Shown here in pieces: positions 53,725-61,982 of a DNA stretch of 64,000 nt (positions are counted from its first letter, which is position 1; each line of letters begins with the position of its first letter). The stretch spans positions 496,001 through 560,000 of the forward strand of contig OY970315.1 in NCBI GenBank assembly GCA_963716525.1, read 5' to 3'. Origin of the DNA: JBBREP01 sp963716525. GTDB taxonomy: Bacteria; Actinomycetota; Acidimicrobiia; IMCC26256; PALSA-610. The translations under genes and the position numbers were made by a program. The notes beneath the pieces are model-generated. The model saw only the letters and a program-made list of their open reading frames with translations, searched no databases and was not told the origin of the DNA.

Positions 53725-53763
53725 TACAATGCATGCCAGGCGTGCGGGCTGACGGTCCGTCAG
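53725..53763 (+). promoter_or_regulatory. -10 box and 15-bp palindromic operator before the aminoacylase gene
   Basis: TACAAT (53725-53730) is a good -10 box. CTGACGG-T-CCGTCAG (53749-53763) is a perfect inverted repeat 19 bases downstream, inside the leader. Its size and symmetry suit a TetR-family dimer. GCAGGAGG follows as ribosome site. Confidence 0.55.
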
Positions 53764-53785
53764 ATTCGATGCAGGAGGCCGCTCG

Positions 53786-55516
53786 GTGCTCGACGTCAAG
53801 GTCATCGGAGCGACGCTCGTCGACGGCACCGGCACGCCGGCGCGCCCGGCCGACGTCGGGGTCACGGGCGACCGCGTCACGACGATCGCCGAGGCCGGTT
53901 CCCTCGGCGGCGACGCCGCGCACACCACCGTCGACGGCGACGGCCTGGTGCTCGCACCCGGCTTCGTCGACCCGCACACGCATTACGACGCGCAGCTGCA
54001 CTGGGATCCGTACGCGACGCCGTCGAACGTGCACGGCGTCACGAGCGTGATCGGAGGCAACTGCGGCTTCACCCTCGCGCCGCTGCAGCCCGACGCGGCC
54101 GACTACACGCGCCGGATGATGGCCAAAGTCGAGGGCATGCCGCTCGCCGCGCTCGAGCACGGCGTCGACTGGAACTGGCACACCTTCGGCGAGTTCCTCG
54201 ACCACCTCGACGGCAAGATCGCCGTGAACGCCGGCTTCCTCGTGGGTCACTGCGCGATCCGCAGGTACGTGATGCGTGAGGCGTCGGTCGGCGGGCAGGC
54301 GACACCCCAGCAGATCGACGACATGGTCGCCCTGCTCCACGACTCGATCGCGGCGGGCGGGCTCGGCTTCTCCACCACGTTGTCGCACACGCATTCCGAC
54401 GGCGACGGCCAGCCCGTGCCCTCGCGCTGGGCGAGCCACGACGAGGTGCTCGCACTGTCGGGTGCAGTGCGTGACCACGATGGCACGTCGCTGGAGGCGA
54501 TCGTGAGCGGCTGCCTCGACATGTTCAGCGACGACGAGATCGATCTGCTGGCGAAGATGAGTGCAGCGGGCCGGCGGTCGCTCAACTGGAACGTGCTCAC
54601 CATCGACTCGCGGGTGCCGCAACGCGTACCGCGCCAGCTCGAGGCCGGAACCCGCGCCGCGGAGCTCGGCGGGCGTGTCGTCGCGCTGACGATGCCCACG
54701 ATCGTGCCGATGAACATGAGCTTCGGCACCTACTGCGCGCTGTTCATGATCCCGGGCTGGGGCGACGTGATGAACCTGCCGGTGCCGCAGCGCATCGAGC
54801 GGCTGCGCGATCCCGCGGTGCGCGCCGAGCTCGACGCCAAGGCCAACAGCCCCGACGCCGGCGTGTTCCGGCGGCTCGCGTCGTGGGGCGCCTACGTGAT
54901 CGGCGACACCTACTCGCCCGCCAACGCCGGCCTCGGCATGCGCAAGGTGAGCGAGATCGCCAAGGAGCGCGGTCAGAACAACTTCGACTGCCTGCTCGAC
55001 ATCGTGATCAACGACGATCTGCGCACCATCCTGTGGCCGATCGCGAGCGACGGCGACGACGCCTCATGGGCGATGCGGGCCGAGGCCTGGGCCGACCCAC
55101 GCGTGATGCTCGGCGGCTCTGACGCCGGTGCGCACCTCGACCGCATGTGCGGCGCGCCGTACACCACCCGCTTCCTCGGCGACATGCTGCGCGGCCGCAA
55201 GCTGGTGCCGCTCGAGCGAGCGGTGCAGCTCATCACCGACGAGCCCGCGAAGCTGTTCGGCCTCGTCGACCGCGGTCGCGTCGCCGAGGGTGCCTACGCC
55301 GACCTCGTGCTGTTCGACCCCGAGACCGTCGCGAGCGAGAACGCGCACCTCGTGGCCGACCTGCCCGGCGACTCGGTCCGGCTCACCGCGGGCTCGATCG
55401 GCGTGGAGCACGTGTTCGTGAACGGCGTCGAGACGGTCAGCGCCGGTGCCGCCACCGGGGCAGTGCCGGGCACGGTCCTGCGCTCCGGCCGCGACACCAC
55501 CACCGCCCTCCCCTGA
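53786..55516 (+). CDS. N-acyl-D-amino-acid deacylase-type amidohydrolase
   Basis: 576-residue metal-dependent hydrolase of the D-aminoacylase/dihydroorotase branch. Features: VIGATLVDGTGTPARPADVG opening, GFVDPHTHYDAQLHWDPYAT with the HxH zinc pair and the DAQ sequence of D-aminoacylases, TSVIGGNCGFTLAP with the bridging Cys, HTHSDGDGQPVPSRWASHDE, and late MLGGSDAGAHLDRMCG with the catalytic Asp. N-acylated D-amino acids or related amides are the expected substrates; many actinobacterial relatives have no proven one. GTG 53786 follows GCAGGAGG. Leader carries a palindromic operator. Strong hairpin follows the stop. Confidence 0.88.
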   Translation: MLDVKVIGATLVDGTGTPARPADVGVTGDRVTTIAEAGSLGGDAAHTTVDGDGLVLAPGFVDPHTHYDAQLHWDPYATPSNVHGVTSVIGGNCGFTLAPLQPDAADYTRRMMAKVEGMPLAALEHGVDWNWHTFGEFLDHLDGKIAVNAGFLVGHCAIRRYVMREASVGGQATPQQIDDMVALLHDSIAAGGLGFSTTLSHTHSDGDGQPVPSRWASHDEVLALSGAVRDHDGTSLEAIVSGCLDMFSDDEIDLLAKMSAAGRRSLNWNVLTIDSRVPQRVPRQLEAGTRAAELGGRVVALTMPTIVPMNMSFGTYCALFMIPGWGDVMNLPVPQRIERLRDPAVRAELDAKANSPDAGVFRRLASWGAYVIGDTYSPANAGLGMRKVSEIAKERGQNNFDCLLDIVINDDLRTILWPIASDGDDASWAMRAEAWADPRVMLGGSDAGAHLDRMCGAPYTTRFLGDMLRGRKLVPLERAVQLITDEPAKLFGLVDRGRVAEGAYADLVLFDPETVASENAHLVADLPGDSVRLTAGSIGVEHVFVNGVETVSAGAATGAVPGTVLRSGRDTTTALP

Positions 55517-55520
55517 CCCT

Positions 55521-55564
55521 CATGCGTCGTTTGGGTACCAAATAGCGGTCCCAAACGACGCATG
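55521..55564. terminator. 15-bp perfect inverted repeat between convergent genes
   Basis: Arms CATGCGTCGTTTGGG (55521-55535) and CCCAAACGACGCATG (55550-55564) are fully complementary around a 14-base loop. It begins 5 bases after one stop and ends 8 bases before the convergent stop, so it can end transcription both ways. Confidence 0.75.
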
Positions 55565-55571
55565 GGGGGAC

Positions 55572-57014
55572 TCAGCGGGCCTCGCGGAGGGCGCTGCGGC
55601 GGACCTTGCCGGCATCGTCGCGCAGCGGTTCGTCGACGAACTCGAAGCTGCGCGGGATCTTGTAGCGCACGAGCCGCTCGCCGAGGTGCGTGCGCAGGTC
55701 GTCGGCCGCGACGTCGCCGACGGCGTGCACGAGCGCGTGGGGCCGGTGGCCGAGGTCGTCGTCGGGCAGCCCGATCACCACGGCCGACTGCACCGCCGGG
55801 TGCTCCTCGAGTGCGGCTTCCACCTCGGCCGGGTACACGTTCGATCCGCCGACCAGGATCATGTCGGCCTTGCGGTCGGCGAGGTAGAGGAAGCCGTCGC
55901 CGTCGAACCAGCCCATGTCGCCGAGCGACTCCCAGCCGTCGCCGAGCGTGCGCGCCTCGGCGCCCACGTAGGCGTAGGTCTTCCTGGTGGGATCGCCGCT
56001 GCGCATGAAGATCTCGCCGACCTCGCCCGGCGGCAGCTCCTCACCGTCGGGGCCGACCGCCTTCATCTGGCCCGACAGCGGCCGGCCGACCGATCCGCGG
56101 TGCTCGAGCCACTGCGTGCCCGTGATCACCGTGGACGCCTGCGCCTCGGTGCCCGCGTACAGCTCCACGATCTTCTCGGCCCCGAGCCAGCCGATCCACG
56201 CCTCCTTCAGCCAGGCCGGACACGGTGCGGCGAGGTGCCACACCGCGCGCAGCGACGACACGTCGTAGCGGTTGCGCACCTGCTCGGGCAGCCGCCAGAT
56301 GCGCTGCATCATCGTGGGCACCACGTACAGCACGTCGGCACGGTGACGCTCGATGAGCGCCAGGGTGGTCTCGGCGTCGAAGCGCCCGCCGAGCACGACG
56401 GTGGCGCCGGCGAGCAGCGCGGTCGTGGTCCACACGAATGGTCCGTTGTGGTACAGCGGGCCCGGCATCATCATGCAGCCGTCCGGGTCGACCATCAGCA
56501 GCGGCTTGGCGCCGGGGTCGATGCGCCCGCCGTCGCCCGCGAGGATCAGCTTCGGCCGGCCCGTGGAACCACCCGAGGTCATCGCCTTCCACGGTGTGGA
56601 CACCGCGTCGGGCAACGGCCTCGTGTCACCCGATGCCGGCGGCTCCCACCCCGCGGGCAGGCACACGCGGTCGCCGTGGCTGCCAGGCTCGGCGCCCACG
56701 ACGAGCTTCGAGCCGGCGAGCTCCACGATCGCCTCCACCTCGATCGCCGGGGCCATGAAGCTCACGGGCTGGGGCGTGGCGCCGAGCTTCCAGCATGCCA
56801 TCGCGGCCGCGACGAACTCGATGCTGTTCGCCAGCGCGATCGTCACGAGGTCGCCCGGCCCCACACCGAGCTCGGCGAAGGCGTGGGCGGTGCGCGTGGC
56901 CAGCGCGTCGAGCTCGCCGCGGGTGACGCTGCGGTGCGGATCCACGACGGCGAGCCGGTCGGGCGCGGCGCGTGCGTGATCGGCCAACCGCTGCGCGTAC
57001 GAGACCAGAGCCAT
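55572..57014 (-). CDS. AMP-dependent acyl-CoA ligase
   Basis: 480-residue ANL-superfamily ligase. The P-loop is MTSGGSTGRPKLILAG, A5 is VELYAGTEAQAST, A8 includes LGDMGWFDGDGFLYLADRKAD and MILVGGSNVYPAEVEAAL, and the C-terminal Lys is in DDAGKVRRSAL. The motif pattern, with CMMMPGPLYHNGPFVWTTTA, resembles bile-acid/steroid-CoA ligases (BaiB-like) and FadD-type enzymes of steroid-degrading actinobacteria; the exact acid is unknown. ATG 57014. It is divergent from the second CoA ligase gene (starts 38 bp apart), so the promoters must overlap. Confidence 0.88.
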   Translation of the reverse strand: MALVSYAQRLADHARAAPDRLAVVDPHRSVTRGELDALATRTAHAFAELGVGPGDLVTIALANSIEFVAAAMACWKLGATPQPVSFMAPAIEVEAIVELAGSKLVVGAEPGSHGDRVCLPAGWEPPASGDTRPLPDAVSTPWKAMTSGGSTGRPKLILAGDGGRIDPGAKPLLMVDPDGCMMMPGPLYHNGPFVWTTTALLAGATVVLGGRFDAETTLALIERHRADVLYVVPTMMQRIWRLPEQVRNRYDVSSLRAVWHLAAPCPAWLKEAWIGWLGAEKIVELYAGTEAQASTVITGTQWLEHRGSVGRPLSGQMKAVGPDGEELPPGEVGEIFMRSGDPTRKTYAYVGAEARTLGDGWESLGDMGWFDGDGFLYLADRKADMILVGGSNVYPAEVEAALEEHPAVQSAVVIGLPDDDLGHRPHALVHAVGDVAADDLRTHLGERLVRYKIPRSFEFVDEPLRDDAGKVRRSALREAR

Positions 57015-57038
57015 CGCGGGTGGATCGTAGAAGGCCCG

Positions 57039-57044
57039 TAATCT
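57039..57044 (+). promoter_or_regulatory. -10 box (TAATCT) placed for a leaderless transcript
   Basis: TAATCT ends 7 bases before GTG 57052, and no Shine-Dalgarno lies between, so the CoA ligase message would start at its initiation codon. The divergent ligase gene starts 25 bp to the left. Confidence 0.45.
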
Positions 57045-57051
57045 CGGTGGC

Positions 57052-58628
57052 GTGACGACCGGCCCGGCGAGCGGCGCGGCGGCGCGCCGCCCGTGTCACG
57101 GCCCGCTCCGGGCTGTGGCGCCCGCGCCGGCCCGATCGCTGGATCGGCGCGGCGCTCGCCCTCCGGCGCTTCGGCCTCGGCCTCGCCGGCGTGGTGTCGA
57201 GCGCTGCCGCCCTCTACGGGCGCGACGTCGCGCTCGTCGACCCCGAGCGCACCTTGACGTTCGCCGAGCTCGACGCCCGCTCGAACGCACTGGCCCACGC
57301 GCTCGCGAACCAGCGCACCGGCCGGGGCTCGGTGGTGGGCCTGCTCGCCCGCAACCATGCCGGGTTCGTGGAAGCGCTCGCGGGCGTGGCCAAGACCGGC
57401 GCCGACCTGCTACTGCTGAACCCGGAGATGGCCGCGCCCCAGCTGCGCGACGTGTGCGCGCGAGCGGGTCACGTTGGTGCTCCACGACGACGAGCTGGCC
57501 GACCGCATCGACGGCGCCCCGTTCCCGGCGGTCTCGATGGGCCGCGCCGCCGAGCTCATCGGCACGCACACCACGGCGCCGATGCCGTCGACGCCGCCGG
57601 CCCGCACGATCATCCTCACGTCGGGCACAACCGGCACACCGAAGGGCGCGCCACGCGACACCGCCACGAGCGAGCCCGGCGCTGCGATCGCCGCGCTCGG
57701 GCTGTTCGACACGATCCCGTACCACGGCGGAGAGCCGATCTTCGTGGCCGCGCCGCTCTTCCACGCGTGGGGTCTTGCGCACGCCACCATCGCGCTCACA
57801 CTCGGCGGCACCACGGTGCTGCGGCCCCGCTTCGATCCCGAAGCCACGCTCGCAACGATCTCGGAACGCCGCGTGCGCGTGCTGGTGGCCGTGCCGGTGA
57901 TGTTGGCGCGGCTCCTCGCGCTGCCCGGTGAGGTTCGCGAGGCGTACGACACGAGCTCGCTGCGGCTCGTGCCCCTCTCCGGTTCGGCGTTGCCGGGCGG
58001 CCTCGCGGCGGCGTTCATGGACGCGTTCGGCGACGTGCTCTACAACCTCTACGGCTCCACCGAGGCCGGATCGGTTGCCGTCGCGACACCCGCAGACCTG
58101 CGCGCCGCGCCCACGACCGCGGGCCGCGCCATGCCGGGCGTCGCACTCCGGATCATCGACGATGCTGGCCACGACGTCGCCGCGGGTGCACGCGGCCATA
58201 TCGCGGTGCGGAGCCCGCTCGCGGTCGATCACTACACCGACGGCACGAGCAAGACCATGCTCGACGGCTTCATGCTCACCGGCGACACCGGACACCTCGA
58301 CGACCATGCTCGGCTGTTCGTCGACGGTCGCGACGACGACATGATCGTGAGCGGCGGGGAGAACGTGTTCCCGAGCGAGGTCGAGCAGCTGCTCGAGGTG
58401 CATCCTGGCATCGACGACGTCGCCGTGGTCGGTGTCACCGACCCCGACTTCGGCGCGCGGCTGCACGCGTACGTGGTCCGGGCACCGGGCAGCATGCTCG
58501 ATGCCGACGAGGTGCGCGCCCATGTGCGCGCGCACCTCGCGCGGTTCAAGGTGCCGCGCGACGTGTCGTTCGTCGACACGTTGCCGCGCAACGCCGCCGG
58601 CAAGGTCGTGAAGCGGGATCTGCGGTGA
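57052..58628 (+). pseudogene. Long-chain acyl-CoA ligase (FadD-like), frame interrupted twice
   Basis: ANL ligase of about 525 residues. After GTG 57052 the frame moves near 57085 to give ARVTARSGLWRPRRPDRWIG and the hydrophobic LALRRFGLGLAGVVSSAA, the usual membrane-seeking N-terminus of one actinobacterial FadD group, then VDPERTLTFAELDARSNALA. A second slip near 57465, in a GCGCGCG run, leads to LVLHDDELADRIDGAPFPAV, P-loop ILTSGTTGTPKGAP, A5 LYNLYGSTEAGSV, A8 MIVSGGENVFPSEVEQLL and the Lys in RNAAGKVVKRDL. All core motifs are present. The stop overlaps the ROK kinase start as GTGA. Confidence 0.8.
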
Positions 58629-59494
58629 CCGGCGCGATCCTCGCGGTCGACATCGGCGGCACGAAGCTCGCGGCCGGCGTGGTGCGCACCGACGGCACGC
58701 TCACCGCGCGCGCATCGGCGCCGACGCCCGCGACCGCCGGGGCCGAGGTGATGTGGCAGGCGCTCGCCGCGCTCGTCGACGGAGTCATCGGTGGCGCCGG
58801 CACGGAGATCGTCGCCGTCGGCGTGGGATGCGGCGGTCCGATGGACCGCAACGGCGAGCACGTGTCACCGCTCAACATTCCCGCCTGGCGGAACTTTCCG
58901 TTGCGGTCGACACTCGCAACGCACACGCAACGGCCGACGTTCGTGGACAACGACGCCAAGGCCCTCGCGCTCGGGGAAGGCTGGACCGGCGCGGCGCGCG
59001 GGCACGCGGACTACATCGCCATGGTGGTCAGCACCGGCGTCGGCGGCGGCATCGTGCTCGACGGCCGGCTGCTCGACGGCGCCGACGGCAACGCCGGTCA
59101 CATCGGCCACCTGATCGTGGAGCCCGGCGGGCGCACCTGCGGTTGCGGCGCCCGCGGCTGCCTCGAGGCGGAGGCGAGCGGCACCGCGATCGGCGCCATC
59201 ACCGGCGCAGCACCGCAGAGCGCGCCGCAGGAGATCGTCACCCGCACGGGCACGCTCGTCGGCCGCGCCGTCGCGAGCGTGGCGAACCTGCTCGACCTCG
59301 ATCTCGCGGTGGTTGCCGGCTCGGTGGCCCTTGGTTTCGGTGCGCCGTTCTTCGCGGCCGCGCAGCAGGAGATCGACGCGAGCTGCCAGCTCGACTACTC
59401 GCGGGGCACGCGCATCATCCCGGCCGGCCTCGGCGACGAGGGACCGCTCGTGGGCGCGGCGCGCGTGGCCATGGTGGCGATGGAACGCGGCTGA
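58625..59494 (+). CDS. ROK-family sugar kinase
   Basis: 289-residue sugar kinase or regulator of the ROK family, without the helix-turn-helix of ROK repressors, hence a kinase such as glucokinase or N-acylhexosamine kinase. ATP site AILAVDIGGTKLAAGVV; catalytic Asp in TFVDNDAKALALGE; MVVSTGVGGGIVLDGRLLDG; and the zinc motif GHLIVEPGGRTCGCGARGC followed by LEAEASG. GTG 58625 overlaps the CoA ligase stop, so the two are co-translated, an odd pair of lipid and sugar enzymes. Convergent with the DUF4389 gene, 12 bp apart. Confidence 0.9.
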   Translation: MTGAILAVDIGGTKLAAGVVRTDGTLTARASAPTPATAGAEVMWQALAALVDGVIGGAGTEIVAVGVGCGGPMDRNGEHVSPLNIPAWRNFPLRSTLATHTQRPTFVDNDAKALALGEGWTGAARGHADYIAMVVSTGVGGGIVLDGRLLDGADGNAGHIGHLIVEPGGRTCGCGARGCLEAEASGTAIGAITGAAPQSAPQEIVTRTGTLVGRAVASVANLLDLDLAVVAGSVALGFGAPFFAAAQQEIDASCQLDYSRGTRIIPAGLGDEGPLVGAARVAMVAMERG

Positions 59495-59506
59495 GCCGCT
59501 GCGCCG

Positions 59507-60082
59507 CTACCGGAGGCCGAACGGCGGGTACTCGTCGCGCAGCAGCGCGACGTAGGCCGTGATACGCGTGCCGTAGCGCGCGACCTTCACCATGTAGTCG
59601 CGCATGCCGGCGGGCCACTTGCCGGTGAACAGCACCACGAAGAACGCCGCGATCCATACGAACACGGCGCCGAGCGCGAACACGAACAGCACGATGTAGT
59701 GCGGGATGGCCAGGAACCACTTGTAGAGCGGCTTCCAGCGGTCGTACTCGGCCTGGCGGTCGATCTCGAGCAACGCGAAGTCGGTGCGCGGGTCGGTGGC
59801 GACCGTGTCGAAATCGAACTTCGGGTACTCGTTGCGCATGAAGAACGCGAAGGTCGTGACGCGCCACTCGTAGCGGTTCGTCATCACGATCACATTGAAG
59901 AGCCCTTCCGGGATCTGCTTCGTGAACAGCACCGTGAAGAACGACACGATCGTGAGCGCGCCCCGCACGATGCGCAGGAAATAGAGGATGACGAAGTGCG
60001 GGATCGCGAGGATGAAGTTGCCGATCACGCGCCAGCGGTCGACCTCGTAACCCCGCTGGAAGTCGACTCGAACGCTGTCCAT
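59507..60082 (-). CDS. DUF4389 membrane protein, tandem domain
   Basis: 191-residue protein with two copies of the DUF4389 unit: a hydrophobic double helix after a basic segment, each followed by an amphipathic stretch. Unit 1: RGYEVDRWRVIGNFILAIPH, then FFTVLFTKQIPEGLFN; unit 2: DRWKPLYKWFLAIPHYIVLF, then FFVVLFTGKWPAGMRDYMV. The shared LAIPH and VLFTxxxPxG blocks show the internal duplication. Function of the family is unknown. ATG 60082. It follows the MaoC and SDR genes on the same strand (37 bp after the MaoC stop) and may be part of their transcript. Confidence 0.85.
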   Translation of the reverse strand: MDSVRVDFQRGYEVDRWRVIGNFILAIPHFVILYFLRIVRGALTIVSFFTVLFTKQIPEGLFNVIVMTNRYEWRVTTFAFFMRNEYPKFDFDTVATDPRTDFALLEIDRQAEYDRWKPLYKWFLAIPHYIVLFVFALGAVFVWIAAFFVVLFTGKWPAGMRDYMVKVARYGTRITAYVALLRDEYPPFGLR

Positions 60083-60119
60083 CGTGCCCCCTTGATTGCC
60101 GGCGTTCAGGTGACGGCAC

Positions 60120-60983
60120 TCACGGCGTGTACATGCACCGCCCGCCGTCGATCACGACCGTACCGTCCTGGTTGACCGTTTGGAACAGTGCCTGGCCCGG
60201 CTCGTCGATCCACATGCGCACGGTGAGCGTGTCGCCTGGCGTGACGGGCCGGCTGAACCGCACGTCCATGCTCTGGAACTTCGCGACGTCGGAGCCACAC
60301 AGCGTGTGCAGCAACGCGCGGCCGGTGAATCCGTACGTGCAGAGTCCGTGCAGGATCGGCTTGTCGAAGCCCGCGAACTTGGCGATGGTGGGATCGGAGT
60401 GCAGCGGGTTGCGGTCGCCCGACAGGCGGTACAGCAGCGCCTGGTCGGGTCGGGTCGCGTACGACGTCTCGTGGTCGGGCCCGCGCTCGGGCATCTTCGG
60501 CGGCTCCACGATCTCGTCGCCGCGCGTGCCACAGCCACCCTCGCCGCGGATGAAGGCGGCGAAGCGCGTGGTGAATGCCGGCTCGCCGGTGCTCTTGTAC
60601 TTCGACTCGGACGAGAGCCGCACGATCGCGGCCTTGCCCTTGTCGTAGATCCCCACGATGCGCGTGACCGCCTCCACCTCGCCGTCGGGCGGGATCGGGC
60701 CGTGCACCGTGACGCCCTGCTCGCCGTGCAGCAGCATGCGGAAGTCGAAATCGCCCCAGCTCGGCAGACCGGGACCGCCGCCCATCGCGAGCACGACGGG
60801 CATCGTCGGCAGCACCCGCTGCTCGGTGCCTTGGCTGTTCTCGGTGGTGAACTCCAACTCGAACCCGGTCGGGTCGATCTGGCCTGCGCCCACGCCGAGC
60901 GCGTAGAGCAGGGCGTCCTTCGACGTCCACGACACGCTGAACTTCTCGGAGACGGCGCCGACGGCGTCGAGGTTCATGGGCAT
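60120..60983 (-). CDS. MaoC-family (R)-specific enoyl-CoA hydratase
   Basis: 287-residue double hot-dog protein of the hydratase 2 kind, as in the second domain of peroxisomal multifunctional enzyme. The N-terminal half is degenerate; the active half reads LLYRLSGDRNPLHSDPTIAK followed by FAGFDKPILHGLCTYGF, with the Asp and His of the hydratase motif. It adds water to trans-2-enoyl-CoA with R stereochemistry. ATG 60983 has GAGGAG 9 bases upstream. It lies 13 bp after the SDR gene; together they would make the hydratase and dehydrogenase steps of a beta-oxidation round for branched or steroid side chains. Confidence 0.92.
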   Translation of the reverse strand: MPMNLDAVGAVSEKFSVSWTSKDALLYALGVGAGQIDPTGFELEFTTENSQGTEQRVLPTMPVVLAMGGGPGLPSWGDFDFRMLLHGEQGVTVHGPIPPDGEVEAVTRIVGIYDKGKAAIVRLSSESKYKSTGEPAFTTRFAAFIRGEGGCGTRGDEIVEPPKMPERGPDHETSYATRPDQALLYRLSGDRNPLHSDPTIAKFAGFDKPILHGLCTYGFTGRALLHTLCGSDVAKFQSMDVRFSRPVTPGDTLTVRMWIDEPGQALFQTVNQDGTVVIDGGRCMYTP

Positions 60984-60996
60984 TGTGCGGTTCTCC

Positions 60997-61899
60997 TCAC
61001 TCGAACATTCCGGCCGGCGTGCGTGCCTGCTTCACGAGATCGGGCACGATCGCGCCGAGCGTGTTGGGGTCCCAGCGCTCGCCCGCGTTCTCGGCCGTCG
61101 GCCCGCGGTGCCATCCCTCGGCCACCCCGATACGGTCGCCGGCCACGAGGAACACCTGTCCGGTGACGTCCTTGCTCTCGGGCGAACCGAGCCAGGCGAC
61201 GAGCGGCGAGATGTTGGCCGGATCGAGCGCGTCGAACTTCGCGGGGTCGTCGGGGCGGCCCATGCCGAGGTTCTCGGTCATACGCGTGCGCGCGACGGGA
61301 GCAATCGCGTTGACGTTGACGCCGTAGCGCCCGAGCTCCGCGGCCGCGATGACCGTGAACGCGGCGATTCCGGCCTTCGCCGCGCCGTAGTTCGTCTGGC
61401 CGACGTTGCCGAACAGGCCCGACGGTGAGCTCGTGTTGACCACCCGGGCATCGGGTTGGTTGCCCGCCTTCGACTGGTTGCGCCAGTACTCGACGGCGTG
61501 GCGCGTCGGGCCGAACGTGCCCTTCAGGTGCACCGCGATCACCGCGTCCCACTCCGACTCATCCATGTTCGCGAGCATGCGGTCGCGGAGGATGCCCGCG
61601 TTGTTCACCACGACGTCGAGCCGGCCGAAGTGATCGATCGCCTGCTGCACCATCCGGCCCGCACCCGTGAAGTCGGCGACGTTGTCGCCGTTCACCACGG
61701 CGTCGACACCCATCTCCTTGACCATCTCGACGGTCTCCTGCGCCGGATGGATGTCGGCGCCTTCACCGCGCGCGTCGCCGCCGAGGTCGTTCACCATCAC
61801 ATTGGCGCCGGTGGCCGCGAAGGCCAAAGCGTGCTCGCGGCCGATGCCCCGGCCGGCACCCGTCACGATGACGACCCGACCTTCGTTCAGTGCTGCCAT
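60997..61899 (-). CDS. Short-chain dehydrogenase (HSD17B4/multifunctional-enzyme type)
   Basis: 300-residue SDR with VVIVTGAGRGIGREHALAFA (TGxxxGxG, NAD site), VNDLGGDARGEG and DVVVNNAGILRDRMLANMDE. The catalytic Ser/Tyr/Lys are in VVNTSSPSGLFGNVGQTNYG followed by AAKAGIA. NDLGG and the ILRDRML segment are typical of (3R)-hydroxyacyl-CoA dehydrogenases of the peroxisomal multifunctional-enzyme type. ATG 61899 (MAALNEGRV) is chosen; the open frame extends upstream without family sequence. Upstream of the MaoC gene, with which it forms a dehydrogenase-hydratase pair; divergent from the threonine deaminase gene. Confidence 0.92.
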   Translation of the reverse strand: MAALNEGRVVIVTGAGRGIGREHALAFAATGANVMVNDLGGDARGEGADIHPAQETVEMVKEMGVDAVVNGDNVADFTGAGRMVQQAIDHFGRLDVVVNNAGILRDRMLANMDESEWDAVIAVHLKGTFGPTRHAVEYWRNQSKAGNQPDARVVNTSSPSGLFGNVGQTNYGAAKAGIAAFTVIAAAELGRYGVNVNAIAPVARTRMTENLGMGRPDDPAKFDALDPANISPLVAWLGSPESKDVTGQVFLVAGDRIGVAEGWHRGPTAENAGERWDPNTLGAIVPDLVKQARTPAGMFE

Positions 61900-61982
61900 G
61901 GGTGCGACCGACTCCTGCTCGACGTAGTGGTGGGCCGTCGACGGTATCGCCGGGCCGGCCGACGTGACAAAGTGGCGAACCG

